Position numbers and translations under genes: made by a program
Origin: Ziziphus jujuba
Taxonomy: Eukaryota > Streptophyta > Magnoliopsida > Rosales > Rhamnaceae
Direction: 5' to 3'
DNA: 64,000 nt
NCBI RefSeq assembly: GCF_031755915.1
Contig: NC_083383.1
Location: 4,379,501-4,443,500, forward strand
Notes under the pieces: model-generated
The model's input: only the letters and a program-made list of their open reading frames with translations
The model's database searches: none
What the model was told of the DNA's origin: nothing
Part shown: one piece after another, positions 1 to 10,801 of the stretch
Numbering within the stretch: position 1 is the stretch's first letter
Layout: each line of letters starts with the position of its first letter

Positions 1-776
1 CCAATAAGTCCGTGGATATCAAGATAGAAGCTGTACTTCTTGATATTGTATTTGAAGCAGTTGTTCGAATTCCTTATGATCTGCAACTGAAACAAGTTAT
101 TGCTAATGGTAAAAAAGGAGCTTTGAACGTAGGGTTGTGCTTATTTTACTGAGGGGTTTGAATTAGCCCCTCCCGATTGTAATTCGCCTGAGATTAAAGA
201 AAAAGTAGGCAATCTATCTTTTCAGAGCTATTGTCCCTCTAAAAAAAAAAAAAATCTTGTGATAGGTCCTGTTCCTGGTCAAAAATATAGTGAAATCACC
301 TTTCCTATTCTTTCTCTGGACCCCGCTACTAAGAAAGATGTGCACTTCTTAAAATATCCCATATACATAGGCGGCAATAGGGGACGGGGTCAGATTTATC
401 CCGACGGAAGCAAGAGTAACAATAATGTTTATAATGCTACAGCGTCAGGTATAGTAAGCAAAACCATAAGAAAAGAAAAAGGGGGATATGAAATAACCAT
501 AATGGATGCATCGGATGGCGTCAAGTGGTTGATATTATCCCTTCAAGACTAGAACTTCTTGTTTCAGAGGGGGAATTCATCAAGCTTGATCAACCAGTAA
601 TGAGCAATCCTAATGTGGGTGGATTTGATCAGGGGGATGGGGAAATAGTACTTCAAGATCCATTACGTGTCCAAAAACTTTTGCTTTTCTTGGCATCTTT
701 TATTTTGGCACAAATATTTTTGGTTCTTCAAAAGAAACACTTTGAGAAGGTTCAATTGTCCGAAGTGAATTTCTAG
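1..776 (+). pseudogene. petA: petA 3' part (cytochrome f), plastid-derived pseudogene
   Basis: In plastids petA encodes cytochrome f, the c-type haem subunit of the cytochrome b6f complex. The window opens inside the gene; roughly the C-terminal three quarters of the lumenal domain and the C-terminal membrane anchor remain. Recognisable stretches are [16 protein letters not shown] at about 259, [20 protein letters not shown] at about 367, and the anchor [14 protein letters not shown] before the stop at 774-776. There is a frameshift near 135-150 and a second near 530, where the frame changes between the ORFs ending at 552 and starting at 525, so no intact protein can be made. It is followed by its plastid neighbours psbJ-psbE after E1 is removed. 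Confidence 0.95.
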
Positions 777-1192
777 ATCTGAAGATTTGTCCACACCAAG
801 CTCTAAAAAGAATCCAACTTTTGTCGCCAATTATGCTATGTAATTATGGATGATCAAAAAAGTTCTAAAAAGCTTATTGTTTTGTTATGTTTTTTCTACC
901 TAAGTTCGGGAATTGAATTACTTGGACCACACTCCTAGTATGTATACTATGAAGAAGACTATTTGAGTTTACTCCCCTCTTCTTTATTTCTTTGTTTTTT
1001 TCAATCCAAATTGAAGCGGTATGATTATGTCAATATTTTCAGATTTCAATGTCATAGAATGAATCAATAGTTTTCTATTCGATTGGACACTAAAAATTAA
1101 GAGATAAATAAGCGTAGAATAGAAACAAAACTATAAAAGAAATGAGAGGAATGTAAGTAGTGATAGTGGACAAACAAAAAATATTGGAAACT
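777..1192. other. petA-psbJ plastid spacer, left half
   Basis: Non-coding plastid-derived spacer downstream of petA. I see no gene. It continues at 10022 after the E1 insertion. The last five bases, AAACT (1188-1192), are the left target-site duplication of E1. Confidence 0.75.
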
Positions 1193-1394
1193 TGATGCGA
1201 ATCCGCCCGAGCTCGCACAACCGACAACTCACTAGGGTATTGATCTGATACGGATGAAGACTGGACAGATCACTAGGGCTCAAGCTAAGAGGTTTAAGGA
1301 CAACCTTTCTGCCTTTATCCATAATATAATTCATTCTCAAAAGGGCTTGTCCATACCTGAAGATAAAAGACCTATTTTAAGCATCCAAGTGGTG

Positions 1395-1620
1395 GAGGCT
1401 GATACATCGGACACCCATACATCGGACATTTTATATCAGACACCCATACATCGGACATTTTGTATCGGACACCCATGCCTCGGACATCTGACCTCAGACG
1501 TCGGACATCAGATATAACTTAGTTTGGATGTCGGACAGACATAAGTTAGCTCGGACATCAGGCAGACATAAGTTAGCTCGGACATCAGACATAAGTCAGC
1601 TTGGTTGTCAAACTAGTCAA
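1395..1620 (+). repeat. U3 minisatellite in E1 LTR
   Basis: Short degenerate tandem units are built on TCGGACA, ACCCATACATCGGACA and AGACATAAGTTAGCTCGGAC. The same array occurs in the 3' LTR at about 9285-9540 with a different arrangement. The E2/E3-type LTRs have unrelated sequence at this position, so the array marks the E1 LTR family. A role as a reiterated enhancer-like module in U3 is inference. Confidence 0.75.
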
Positions 1621-1871
1621 CTAGTTTTCTATTTTGTGTTTCAATTTATATTTTGAGTTTTTATTTATTTATTTGCTGGAAAAATAAGTTTAGGAAAGTT
1701 ATTATTTTATTATTTTCATTGTAAATTAATTAATTCCTACTTCAAAATAGGAAATTAATTAATCCAAATTAGATTAGGAAAGGATGTGAAATTAGGCAAT
1801 TTCCTAATTGGATTCTATGTTGGCCGAAATTTCCTGATCCTTTTAGGGTTTAATTTTGTTCATTCAAAGCC

Positions 1872-1879
1872 TATTTAAA
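1872..1879 (+). promoter_or_regulatory. Candidate LTR TATA box (E1)
   Basis: TATTTAAA in the context AGCCTATTTAAAGGCTTA. The same motif is at 9730-9737, 17665-17672 and 22855-22862, and in reverse at 40549-40556. Conservation among LTR families that otherwise differ in U3 supports it as the Pol II core promoter. The transcription start is not determined. Confidence 0.6.
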
Positions 1880-2165
1880 GGCTTATTTTCAATGAGAAAG
1901 GAAGCTTGAATTTTATACAAAAAATTATTTGTGAGATTGAATTCTCTTTGTTCTTTTGAACACCTAAAACACCATTAGTGAATGAGTGTTTTAGTTTGAC
2001 TTATCAATAGGCCTTCCATCACCTATTGTGGCGTCTTCATCATATGCCAAGGTTTCTAATCACAGGTTGGTTAGGGGTTGAGGTGACCATTAGGATTTGA
2101 ACATAATTAGATCGGGGCTAATGTAATACAGGTTTAGGAGCAGGTCGTCCTAGATTCGTATCATT

Positions 2166-2177
2166 TGGTATCAGAGC
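2166..2177 (+). other. E1 primer binding site (initiator Met-tRNA)
   Basis: TGGTATCAGAGC lies 2 bp downstream of the 5' LTR end. It is the standard plant PBS complementary to the 3' end of tRNA-iMet, used to prime minus-strand cDNA synthesis. Confidence 0.92.
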
Positions 2178-3306
2178 CAAATTTTGTTCAGGTTTGATCT
2201 ATCTTTATTTGCTTTATTTGTTTTTGTGTTATTCTGCAATTTTAGCATTAGTTTAAGGTTGCATCCATCCCATACATGTGCTGCATCTTAAAAAAAAAAA
2301 ATTCATTCCTAGTTGAATTAGGATTTCCTAGTTTTATCGTATTTTTGTTTCCTAGTTTGTTGGTTGTTTTTCATCATTTTTCTTGTTAATTTTGGTTTTT
2401 GTTGATTTTTTTTTCTGTTTTGGTCTTAAATATTTGCATTCATATATTAAAAAAAAAAAAAAGAAGGGTTGCGGCAACATATTTAAAAGGAAAAAAAAAA
2501 AACTGCACTTTTGTATCTTGTTGGAGGTCACGGGTTTGGTTATTTTTGGTGTGGAATTGCAATTTTTAATGTTGATCTTTGCTAATACAGTTTTTTGTTA
2601 ATCTGTGAGTGAAAAAAAAAAAGAAAAAAAAGAAGAAGAACAAGCCAAATAAAAAAAAAAAAAACTTTCGGTTTGTTGGAGTTTGATTTGTTTGCTGGAA
2701 ATTTGTTATAGCTGCTGGTTTGTGATTATTTATTCAATATTTGAGTTACTGGAGAATTATTTTTGCTGCTGGATATTTGGAATTTTGGGTGCTTAAATTA
2801 TTTGGATTAAAATTAGTTAAAGGATTTGATACAAAACTTGAATTACAAGAACAAGAACCAACACTTTTCTATATTTTTGTTCTCATTGATTCTTGTTCGT
2901 ATTTGAATTTATTTTTCTAGAATTTTATTCTTGAACTCATAATCTATTACCATCTGGTCTAGATCTTCAAAATTCCAACATTTTCTCATTAATTTGCTTT
3001 ATTTTGCCTAGAAAAGCCGAAAACTAGGTTTTGTTGAATTCTTTCGGTATTGCCTACTTTTAGCTACTGTTTTATTGATAAGTTTAATTAAAACATGCTT
3101 GTAATCTACTTACTGTTATTGTGGGTATTTTAATTAGAACTTTAAGATAATTCATTGAGAGAAAAAAGGCAAGAGAGTGTGAGCTTAAAAGAGAGTAAAA
3201 GTCGAAACTAGTGTTCAAACAAGAGTGTCGAGACCTTGTTTGAGTGAAACACGTGAGGGGATGAATATTGTGAGGATTTATTTTATTGTTGCAGTATTTT
3301 ACTAGC
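2178..3306 (+). other. E1 5' leader (untranslated)
   Basis: About 1.1 kb between PBS and gag with several poly-A tracts (for example near 2290, 2450, 2490, 2610 and 2650) and T-rich stretches. I see no coding signal. The same leader, including the homopurine tracts, is present in E3 (17974-19142) and E2 (39079-40246), so it is an ancestral element feature rather than inserted SINE or LINE tails. Confidence 0.75.
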
Positions 3307-5223
3307 ATGGCAGATTCTAGAATAAGAAGAGGAGACACACCACTGAGAATTAACGAAGAAGAGTCTGTAGGATTTCATGGTGATCCACGAGCTACCAGGA
3401 GTGGTGAGCAAACGGAATTGAAAGCTGTTTTGGAACAATTACAGCGGGTGAGTGCTCAAGTTGAGCACATGAATCAAAGGATGGGAAGGCTAGAAGTTTC
3501 CCAAGGAATGTCGAACACAAGAAATAGGCAAGAATTCCATGAAGGTCGAGGTCGAGGACGAGGAGGTCGTGAGAGACTGAGAGAGGAATTTGAGGAGGAG
3601 AATTTCGGTGGAGACTTTGAGGAAGGCATGGACAAAACCTTTGCTGTCCAAGAGAGAGCTGGCTGTGGAAGGTATAGGAGGGAAGAAACAGCTGACGATC
3701 TTAGCAATATCAAGGTCAAAATCCCACCATTCATGGGAAAAAGTGATCCCCAGGCATATTTGGAGTGGGAAGAAAAGATGGAGATGATATTCGATTGCCA
3801 TAATTATTCGGAGGGTAAAAAGGTGAAGTTGGCAGCAATGGAGTTTGGCCATTATGCACTCCAATGGTGGACAAATGAGCAAGGCACCTGGTGAAGAGTT
3901 GGTGATGACTTGATCACAACATGGCGACAAATGAAAGGAGCCATGAGAAAGCGGTTTGTGCCATCACATTACCATAGGTTGCTGCATCAAAGGCTTCAAT
4001 CTTTGTCTCAAGGAAGTAGGTCCGTGGAGGATTATTACAAAGAGATGGAGATGCTCATGATGAGGCTGAATATGAATGAAGATAGGGAGGCAACAATGGC
4101 GAGATTTCTTGGTGGTTTGAATTGTGACATTGCCAACCAGCTTGAATTGCAACAATACTTGGAGTTGGAGGAGATGTAGCATGTAGCCATTAAGCTTGAA
4201 CACCAATTCAAGAGGAGGGGTGTAGGATCACGGCTTGGAGGTGCTTCCAGCAGTGGGAGATTCAATTCAAGTGGCTGGAGAAACAATTCAGCTATTGAAA
4301 TCAAACCAAAACCGAAAGCTGGAGAAGAAAGTACCAACCGGTCAAAAAGGGAGGCCAAAATGGAATCTGTCCAAGCACTTAGAGGTGAGATAAAATCTGA
4401 TCCTAAACCTCAAAAATCTAGAGAAATAATTTGTTTTAAGTGCCAAGGAAGAGAACATATAGCCAGCCAATGCCCAAATAGAAGAATCATGATATTAAAG
4501 GGTAATGGTGAGCTGGAATCTGCAAGTGAAGAAAACGAAGCTGAAACCGAGCAAGAGGAGGAATGCAATGCTGATGAAGCCGAACCAGTAGACACATCTA
4601 ATGCTGAGTTGAGCTTGGTTTCAAGGAGAGTACTTGCTGTCTACAAAGATGAAGAGCAGATACAAAGAGAAAACATCTTCCACACTTGCTGCAAAATAAA
4701 AGGTAAGATTTGTAGCATGATTATAGATAGTGGGAGTTGTACCAACGTGATAAGTAGTCTTGTAGTTGATAAATTATGCTTGAAAACAATTAAACATCCA
4801 GAACCCTATAGGTTACAATGGTTAAATGATAGCGGTGAGATGACGGTAAATAAGCAAGCCCAAGTTAAATTTAATATAGGTAGGTATGAGGATGTTGTCT
4901 TGTGTGACATTGTACCAATGCATGCCGGACATATTTAACTAGGTAGACCATGGCAATTTGACAAAGATGCTACTCATTTTGGTCGAGAAAATAGTGTTGT
5001 TTTAAGGTTTAAAGGGAAGAAAATCAAGCTGGAGCCATTGACTCCTAAGGAGGTCTACAAAGATCAACTACAAATGCAACAAAGGAGGGAGGCCGAAAAG
5101 CTCAAGGAGAAAATAAGTATGGCACCAACGGCTTCACCATCCTTTCAAGAAGGTTAGATTGAGGTTACTGATCAAGGTAAGCTTTCTAAAACCCAAATCG
5201 AGTGGAAAAACCAAGAGAAAGCT
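3307..5223 (+). pseudogene. E1 gag and protease (broken)
   Basis: The Gag start is taken at the ATG at 3307 because the homologous ATG opens gag in E2 and E3. An RG-rich patch (GRGRGRGGRERLR, about 3550) precedes the capsid-like retrotransposon gag domain (WEEKMEMIFD, FGHYALQWW). The CCHC zinc knuckle CFKCQGREHIASQC is near 4435, followed by an acidic linker and an aspartic protease with the DSG triad in IIDSGSCTNVIS (about 4720-4755). In-frame stops occur at about 3892, 4177, 4936 and 5155. The downstream coding region is cut at 5223 by a solo LTR. In the family, Gag assembles the particle and the protease cuts the polyprotein; this copy cannot make them intact. Confidence 0.9.
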
Positions 5224-6358
5224 TGATACGAACCTAGGACGACCTGCTCCTAAACCCGTATTATATTAGCCCGGATCTTGATTAAGTTCAAGTTCTAATG
5301 GAATGGACCTCAACCCCTAACCAACCTGTGGTTAGAAACCTTGGTATAATGTAGACGCCACAATAGGGGATGGAAAACCTATTGTTAAGTCAAGCTAAAA
5401 CAACCAATTCTCTAATGGTGTTTTAGGTGTTCTCAAAGAACAAAGAGATAATTAATCTCACAAGTATTTTCTTAATCAAATCAAAGTTTTTTCTTATTGA
5501 TAACTAAGCCTTTAAATAGGCTTTGAAAGAAACAAAATAAACCCTAAAACATAAAGAAAACCGGCCACCACACATAAAGAAACCTAGTTGGTCGAAACTA
5601 TACTTCCGTTCCTAATCTAAGTTTGATTAATTAATTCCTTTATATTAAATTAGGAATTAATTAATTTACAATGGAAAGAATAAAATAAAAACCTTCCTAA
5701 AGTTATTTGTCCAGAAAATAAATAAATAAAAGCCAAAAAGTAATGGTAGTTTCCTAAAACAAAAAGTAAAAACAAATTAGAAAACTAAAAATGCTAGCCT
5801 TTTTGATCAAGTTGACTTTGATCAATCTTTGACCTCTTTGAGCTTCAAATCAGCTTCTAGATGATTTGTAGGATGCCAAATAAGCTGAATATGAAGTCCC
5901 ACACGTTGCCCATGCTTGGAAAAATAAGAAAAGGCTAATACAGTAAAATACAGTAAAGCCAGCAAGCAATACAGCAAATTCGGCCAAATTGTTGAGGCTG
6001 TCCGTACAAGCCCTTTTTGATTGCATTTGAGGCTGCTTTAACTTGATTCCATGACCTCTTAGGCATATGTATTGAACCCATAAAGCATTGGAACCATTTC
6101 ATGCTTCCCGGACTCCAAAAATGTACCAAAACCGTCACCCGGGTCCGTATCGGCTTCCACCACTTGGATGCTTAGAATAGGCTTTGTATCTTCAAGTATG
6201 GACAAGCTCTGTTGAGATTGATTACCCCCTGTATAAATACTCCCAGTTTGTCCTTAAATCTCTTAATTTGAGCTCTTGTGATTGCCCTAGTCTTCATCCG
6301 TGTCGAGTCAGCACCCCAGCGGGTTATTGGTGGAGCGGGCTCTGGCGGAATCACATCA
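5224..6358 (-). mobile_element. Solo LTR of the E2/E3 Gypsy family, inserted in E1
   Basis: On the minus strand this 1135-bp sequence begins TGATGTGATTCCGCC and ends CGAACCTAGG-type reversed (CGTATCA). It closely matches the E2 LTRs at 35200-36335 and 40261-41395. A perfect TSD AAGCT is at 5219-5223 and 6359-6363. No internal element sequence is attached, so it is a solo LTR left by LTR-LTR recombination of a complete insertion. It splits E1 between protease and RT and is therefore younger than E1. Confidence 0.95.
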
Positions 6359-7480
6359 AAGCTGAGGGGGGGTGAAAAAAGAGAGTAAACCCGAGAGCAC
6401 CAACAATCTGGAAATTTCCGCCAATGAGAGCCAAACCGAGGGAAGAAAAAGAAAAGAAAGAAAAGAGAGGAAAAACCAGTATTTTTATTTGAGTTTTGGG
6501 GATATTAATAAGACTAGTGAATGTACGAAACCCTTGCTGGTCATGATATATAAAGAAAACTATATTAATGATCAAACTAACTTTGAAGAACTTGAATTGC
6601 CAAGTTCAATGATTTCTCTTTTGAAGGAATTTGGAGATGTTTTCCTGAATGAGATTCCAAGTGGACTACCACCTATTTGAGGGATAGAACATCAAATTGA
6701 CTTTGTCCCAGGGGCTGCCTTACCAAATAGACCAGCATATAGAAGCAATCCCAAAGAAACAAAGGAACTGCAAAAACAGGTAAGTGACTTGTTTGATAAA
6801 GGATACATTTGTGAGAGTTTAAGTCCATGTGCTGTTCCTGTTTTTGTTGGTACCTAAAAAGGATTGATCTTGGAGAATGTGTGTTGATTGTAGGGCTATA
6901 AATACCATCACCATTAATATAGACATCCCATTCCTAGGTTAGATAATATGCTTGATGAGTTGCATGGTGCTTGCATGTTTACTAAAATTGATCTTAGGAG
7001 TGGTTATCATCAAATTAGAATGAAAGAAGGTGATGAATGGAAAACCACATTTAAAACTAAATATGGGCTGTATGAATGGTTCGTTATGCCTTTTGGATTA
7101 TCTAATGCACCTAGTACTTTCATGAGGCTTATGAATCATGTAATGAGTCCATTTATTGGTAAATTTGTGGTTGTTTATTTTAATGATAGTTTGGTGTATA
7201 GCCAAAACTTGGATGAGCATGTGGATCAACTTAGGCAAGTTTTGCAAGTTCTTAGAAAGAAAAGATTGTTTGCTAACATGAACAAGTGTGATTTTTGCAA
7301 AGATGAGCTTGTTTTTCTAGGATTTGTAGTAAATGCTGCAGGAATCAAAGTGGATCAAGCTAAAGTGTAAGCAATTAAAGAGTGGCCGATTCCTACAACA
7401 ATCACCCAAGTGAGGAGTTTCCATGGCTTGGCAAGTTTTTATAGAAGATTTGTTAAGGATTTTAGCACCATAGCCGCACC
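6359..7480 (+). pseudogene. E1 pre-RT linker and reverse transcriptase (broken)
   Basis: A basic linker (RKRKERKERK) and the family-specific block FYLSFGDINK...EIPSGLPP lead into RT. RT motifs are present: the [13 protein letters not shown] motif near 6985, [19 protein letters not shown] near 7048, and [15 protein letters not shown] near 7288. The catalytic YxDD box reads YFND (about 7172-7183); the first aspartate is replaced by asparagine, which would abolish polymerase activity on its own. Stops or frameshifts lie at about 6678, 6850 and 7367 and near 7480. RT should copy element RNA into cDNA; this copy is dead. Confidence 0.9.
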
Positions 7481-7900
7481 TTGAATGAAGTTGTCAAGAA
7501 GAATGTGGCCTTTAAATGGGGGGAAGTACAAGAAAAATATTTTAATTTGTTAAAAGAAAAATTGTGTAATGCATCTTTATTAGTTTTACCAAATTTTTCT
7601 AAGACTTTTGAAATTGAGTGTGATGCTTCGGGTGTAGGTATTGGAGCCGTCTTAATGCAAGAAAGAAGACCCATGGCCTACTTTAGTGAAAGAACTTGGA
7701 GATGTATGCTTTGGTGAGGGCTTTGGAGACCCATAGCCTACCCATTAAATGGAGCTGCACTAAACTACCTGACATATGACAAGGAGATGTACGCTTTGGT
7801 GAGGGCTTTGGAGTCGTGGCAGCATTATCTCATGCCAAAGGAGTTTGTGATTCATACGGATCATGAGTCTTTAAAGCATATTAAGGGTCAAGGACAGGTA
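7481..7900 (+). pseudogene. E1 RNase H domain (broken, with local duplication)
   Basis: [18 protein letters not shown] (about 7608-7660) carries the first catalytic aspartate of Ty3/Gypsy RNase [17 protein letters not shown] and [13 protein letters not shown] (to about 7880) are later motifs. A local duplication repeats the GAGATGTA-GCTTTGGTGAGGG stretch at about 7698 and 7782 and shifts the frame between the ORF ending at 7717 and that starting at 7787. After SLKHI the frame passes directly into a pre-integrase sequence, so the end of RNase H appears to be deleted. Confidence 0.85.
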
Positions 7901-9204
7901 AAGCATATTAAATTTTATATATTTGAGGGCTATTTGTTCGAGGAAAACAAACTTTGTGTGCCTAATTGTAGCATTAGGGAATTATTGGTTCGGGAAGGAC
8001 ATGAGGGTAGTTTAATGGGTCATTTTGGTGTTTTTAAAACTTTATTCTTGCTGCAAGAACATTTTTATTGGCCTAACATGAGGAGAGATGTTAAGAGAAT
8101 TTGTGAAAGATGTATGAAGTGCCGAAAAACAAAATCAACATTGAAGCCGCATGGATTGTACAAGCCTTTGCCGATTCCTACCTATCCTTGGGTAGATTTG
8201 TTTATGGATTTTATTCTTGGTTTGCATAGGTCAAGGACAGGTAAGGAGTCAATATTTGTTGTAGTAGATAGGTTTTCTAAGATGGCACATTTTATTGCAT
8301 GTAATAAAACTGATGATGCATCCAATGTTGCTAATTTATTTTTTAAGGAAATTGTGAGATTGCATGGAATGCCAAGAACTATTGTTTCGGATAGGGATGC
8401 TAAGTTCTTAAGTTATTTTTGGAAAACTTTGTGGGCTAATTTAGGTACTAAGCTTTTATTTTCAACTACTTGTCATCCGCAAACTGATGGACAAACCGAA
8501 GTAGTGAATAGAACTTTGTTTGCATTGTTGAGACATTAATTAGTCGAAATTTGAGAACTTCGGAGGAATGTTTGCCACATGTTGAATTTGCTTATAATAG
8601 GCCTTTACATTCAGCTACTAAATATACACCATTTGAAATTGTTTATGGTTTTAATCCTTTGGCTCCATTATATCTAACACCTTTACCTTTGAGTGAGCGT
8701 GCTAATCTAGATGGAAAATAAAAAGCTAATTTTGTAAAACAGATTCATGAGAAGACAAAGGCAAATATTAAGAAGAGGACCGAGCAATATGCAAAAGTGG
8801 CTAATCAAGGTGGAAAACCAATGGTCTTTGAACCTGGAGATTGGGTGTGGCTGCATTTGAGGAAAGAGAGATTTTCCGAACAAAGGAAATCAAAACTCAT
8901 GCCGAGGGGTGGTGGACCTTTTCAAGTTTTGGAAAGGATAAACAAAAATGCTTACAAACTTGATCTAACGGGTGAGTATAATGTCAGTGCCACCTTCAAT
9001 GTTTATGATTTGTCTCCTTTTGTTGCAGGTGATGACTTTGATTTGAGGGCAAATCCTTTTCAAGAGGTGGGGAATGATGCGAATCCGCCCAAGCTCGCAC
9101 AACCGACAACTCACTGGGGTACTGATCCGATACGGATTAAGATTCGACCGATCACTAGGGCGCAAGCTAAGAGGTTTAAGGACGACCTTGCTGCCTTTAT
9201 CTAG
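7901..9204 (+). pseudogene. E1 integrase with C-terminal tail reading into the 3' LTR (broken)
   Basis: The HHCC zinc domain is visible ([10 protein letters not shown] then CERCMKC, about 8000-8120). Catalytic D (VDLFMDF, about 8195), D (IVSDRDAKF, about 8385) and E (GQTEVVNR, about 8490) are all present. A frameshift or stop at about 8537 and a stop at about 8720 separate the catalytic core from the C-terminal part ([43 protein letters not shown]). The frame continues through the purine tract and 43 codons into the 3' LTR, ending with ITRAQAKRFKDDLAAF at 9204. Confidence 0.9.
9062..9074 (+). other. E1 polypurine tract
   Basis: AAGAGGTGGGGAA abuts the 3' LTR and is the expected plus-strand primer. 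It lies within the coding frame (QEVGN). Confidence 0.85.
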
Positions 9205-10021
9205 AATGTAATTTATTCTTAAAAGGGCTTGTCCATACCTAAAGATAAAAGACCTATTTCAAGCATCCAAGTGGTGGAAGCTGATACATTGGAAATTTTA
9301 CATTGGACACCCATACATCGAACATTTTATATCAGACACCCATACATCGGACATTTTGTATCGAACACCCATGCCTCAGACATTTGACCTCGGACTTCGG
9401 ACATCAGACATAACTTAGTTCGGACATCGGACAGACATAAGTTAGCTCAAACAGACATAAGTTAGCTCGGACATCAGGCAGACATAAGTTTGCTCGGACA
9501 TCAGACATAAGTCAGCTTAGTTGTCAAACTAGTCAGACAAATAAGTTTAGGAAAGTTATTATTTTATTATTTTCATTGTAAATTAATTAATTCCTAATTC
9601 AAAATAAGGGAATTAATTAATCCAAATTAGCTTAGGAAAGAATGTGAAATTAGGCAATTTCCTAATTGGATTCTATGTTGGCCGAAATTTCCTAATCATT
9701 TTTGGGTTTTATTTTATTCATTCAAAGCCTATTTAAAGGCTTATTTTCAATGAGAAAGGAAACTTGAATTTTATACAGAAAATTATTTGTGAGATTGAAT
9801 TCTCTTTGTTCTTTTGAGCACCTAAAACACCATTAGTAAATGAGTATTTTAGTTTGACTTATCAATAGGCCTTCCATCACCTATTGTGGTGTCTTCATTA
9901 TATACCAAGGTTTCTAATCACAGCTTGGTTAGGGGTCAAGGTGACCATTAGAACTTGAATATAATTAGATCCGGGCTAATATAATACGGGTTTAGGAGCA
10001 GGTCGTCCTAGGTTCGTATCA
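9075..10021 (+). repeat. E1 3' LTR
   Basis: Direct repeat of 1193-2163, with the same ends (TGATGCGAA, TTCGTATCA) and TATTTAAA at 9730-9737. It is 24 bp shorter than the 5' copy, mainly from differences in the U3 tandem repeats. It is followed by the right TSD AAACT at 10022-10026. Confidence 0.93.
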
Positions 10022-10403
10022 AAACTTTAGTGAGCAAATAGAACTTCTTCAATGAACTTAAAAAAACTTATTAAAAAAATAGATATAATTATGGTTGTGT
10101 CATCCAAAAAGAGGAAATAGAGTGATCCCTTCGTGATTTTTGAAAGTATCGTCGGATGCTGTTGAGGAACAGATGTTCTGAATCAAGTAATGAAGTGAGT
10201 TTTCCAAAACATTATAAAAAAATGAAATGGAGTTTTTTGAAACATCTGAAAAAGTGATCCCTTTTTCTACCATTTAGACGAATAAACTATTATGATTATT
10301 CAGAACTCAACGGGCCTACCCCCTTTTTCTTTGTCTAATTCAAGAGGGCACTGTTGAGTTCTTACACTTTCATGTCATGTCTATAACTCGGTTCATCTGA
10401 TTA
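10022..10403. other. petA-psbJ plastid spacer, right half
   Basis: Continuation of the plastid spacer interrupted by E1. No gene is seen. It starts with the duplicated AAACT and runs to the psbJ stop. Confidence 0.7.
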
Positions 10404-10526
10404 CTAAAGGGATGAACATAATTCAGAATATGAACCATAAAAGAAAATACCGATTAAACCGATGACAAGAATACCAGTTACAGTACCTATTAGCCAAAGA
10501 GGAATCCTTCCGGTAGTATTGACCAT
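10404..10526 (-). CDS. psbJ: psbJ, plastid-derived, ORF still open
   Basis: A 40-residue ORF from ATG (10524-10526) to TAG (10404-10406). The sequence [16 protein letters not shown]...FFYGSYS has the length and single membrane helix of photosystem II subunit J. Differences near both ends (MVN, ELCSSL) are departures from the usual plastid protein. It lies in the normal psbJ-psbL-psbF-psbE order on the minus strand. It is an open but probably unexpressed copy: its companions are broken and no nuclear promoter or transit peptide is present. Confidence 0.88.
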   Translation of the reverse strand: MVNTTGRIPLWLIGTVTGILVIGLIGIFFYGSYSELCSSL

Positions 10527-10662
10527 TTTTCCTACTTTCCTCCATATTTCATCAAGGGGTCATGCTAGAGACATAAATAGCCATAGATAATTATAAGATT
10601 ATATCCTTCCGAATGAGATAAGAGAATTGCTACTATATTTTTAATATTCTTTTTCTTATTTT

Positions 10663-10776
10663 AATTAAGAAATAATTGGAAAATAAAACAGCAAGTACAA
10701 AAATGAGTGATAACCCCTAGTAGAGACTGGTATGATTCAATTCAATATTTTGTTCATTCGGGTTTGAATGTGTCGT
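10663..10776 (-). pseudogene. psbL: psbL, plastid-derived pseudogene (ACG start)
   Basis: Photosystem II subunit L, normally 38 residues. The reading starts at ACG (10774-10776), as in many plastomes where the codon is edited to AUG in RNA. THSNPNEQNIELNHTSLY is followed by an in-frame TAG where tryptophan is expected, and the C-terminus FSNYF is frameshifted. The unedited ACG supports transfer as DNA. Confidence 0.88.
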
Positions 10777-10801
10777 AGCTTTATGATTCGGATGATATTT
10801 A

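Larger units (their letters stand above)
1193..2163 (+). repeat. E1 5' LTR
   Basis: Direct repeat of 9075-10021. It begins TGATGCGAATCC and ends GATTCGTATCA, with imperfect terminal inverted repeats TGATGCGAA/TTCGTATCA. The first about 150 bp also encode the C-terminal tail of the integrase frame in the 3' copy. A TATA-like TATTTAAA lies at 1872-1879, about 290 bp before the end, and is conserved in every related LTR here. U3 holds short tandem repeats. Confidence 0.93.
1193..10021 (+). mobile_element. E1: full-length Ty3/Gypsy LTR retrotransposon (decayed, formerly autonomous)
   Basis: The element is bounded by direct LTRs (1193-2163 and 9075-10021) that start TGATGCGAA and end TTCGTATCA. 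The insertion carries a perfect 5-bp TSD, AAACT, at 1188-1192 and 10022-10026. A PBS complementary to initiator Met-tRNA lies 2 bp inside the 5' LTR and a purine tract abuts the 3' LTR. Domain order gag, CCHC knuckle, protease, RT, RNase H, integrase is that of Ty3/Gypsy. Stops and frameshifts interrupt every domain, and a solo LTR of a related family is inserted at 5224-6358. It splits the plastid petA-psbJ spacer, so it arrived after the plastid DNA was in the nucleus. LTR lengths differ (971 and 947 bp), which fits an older insertion than E2. Confidence 0.95.

Noticed and set aside
2287..2660. Poly-A tracts as possible SINE or LINE tails
   Set aside because: The same tracts occur at matching positions in the leaders of E3 and E2, so they belong to the element leader.
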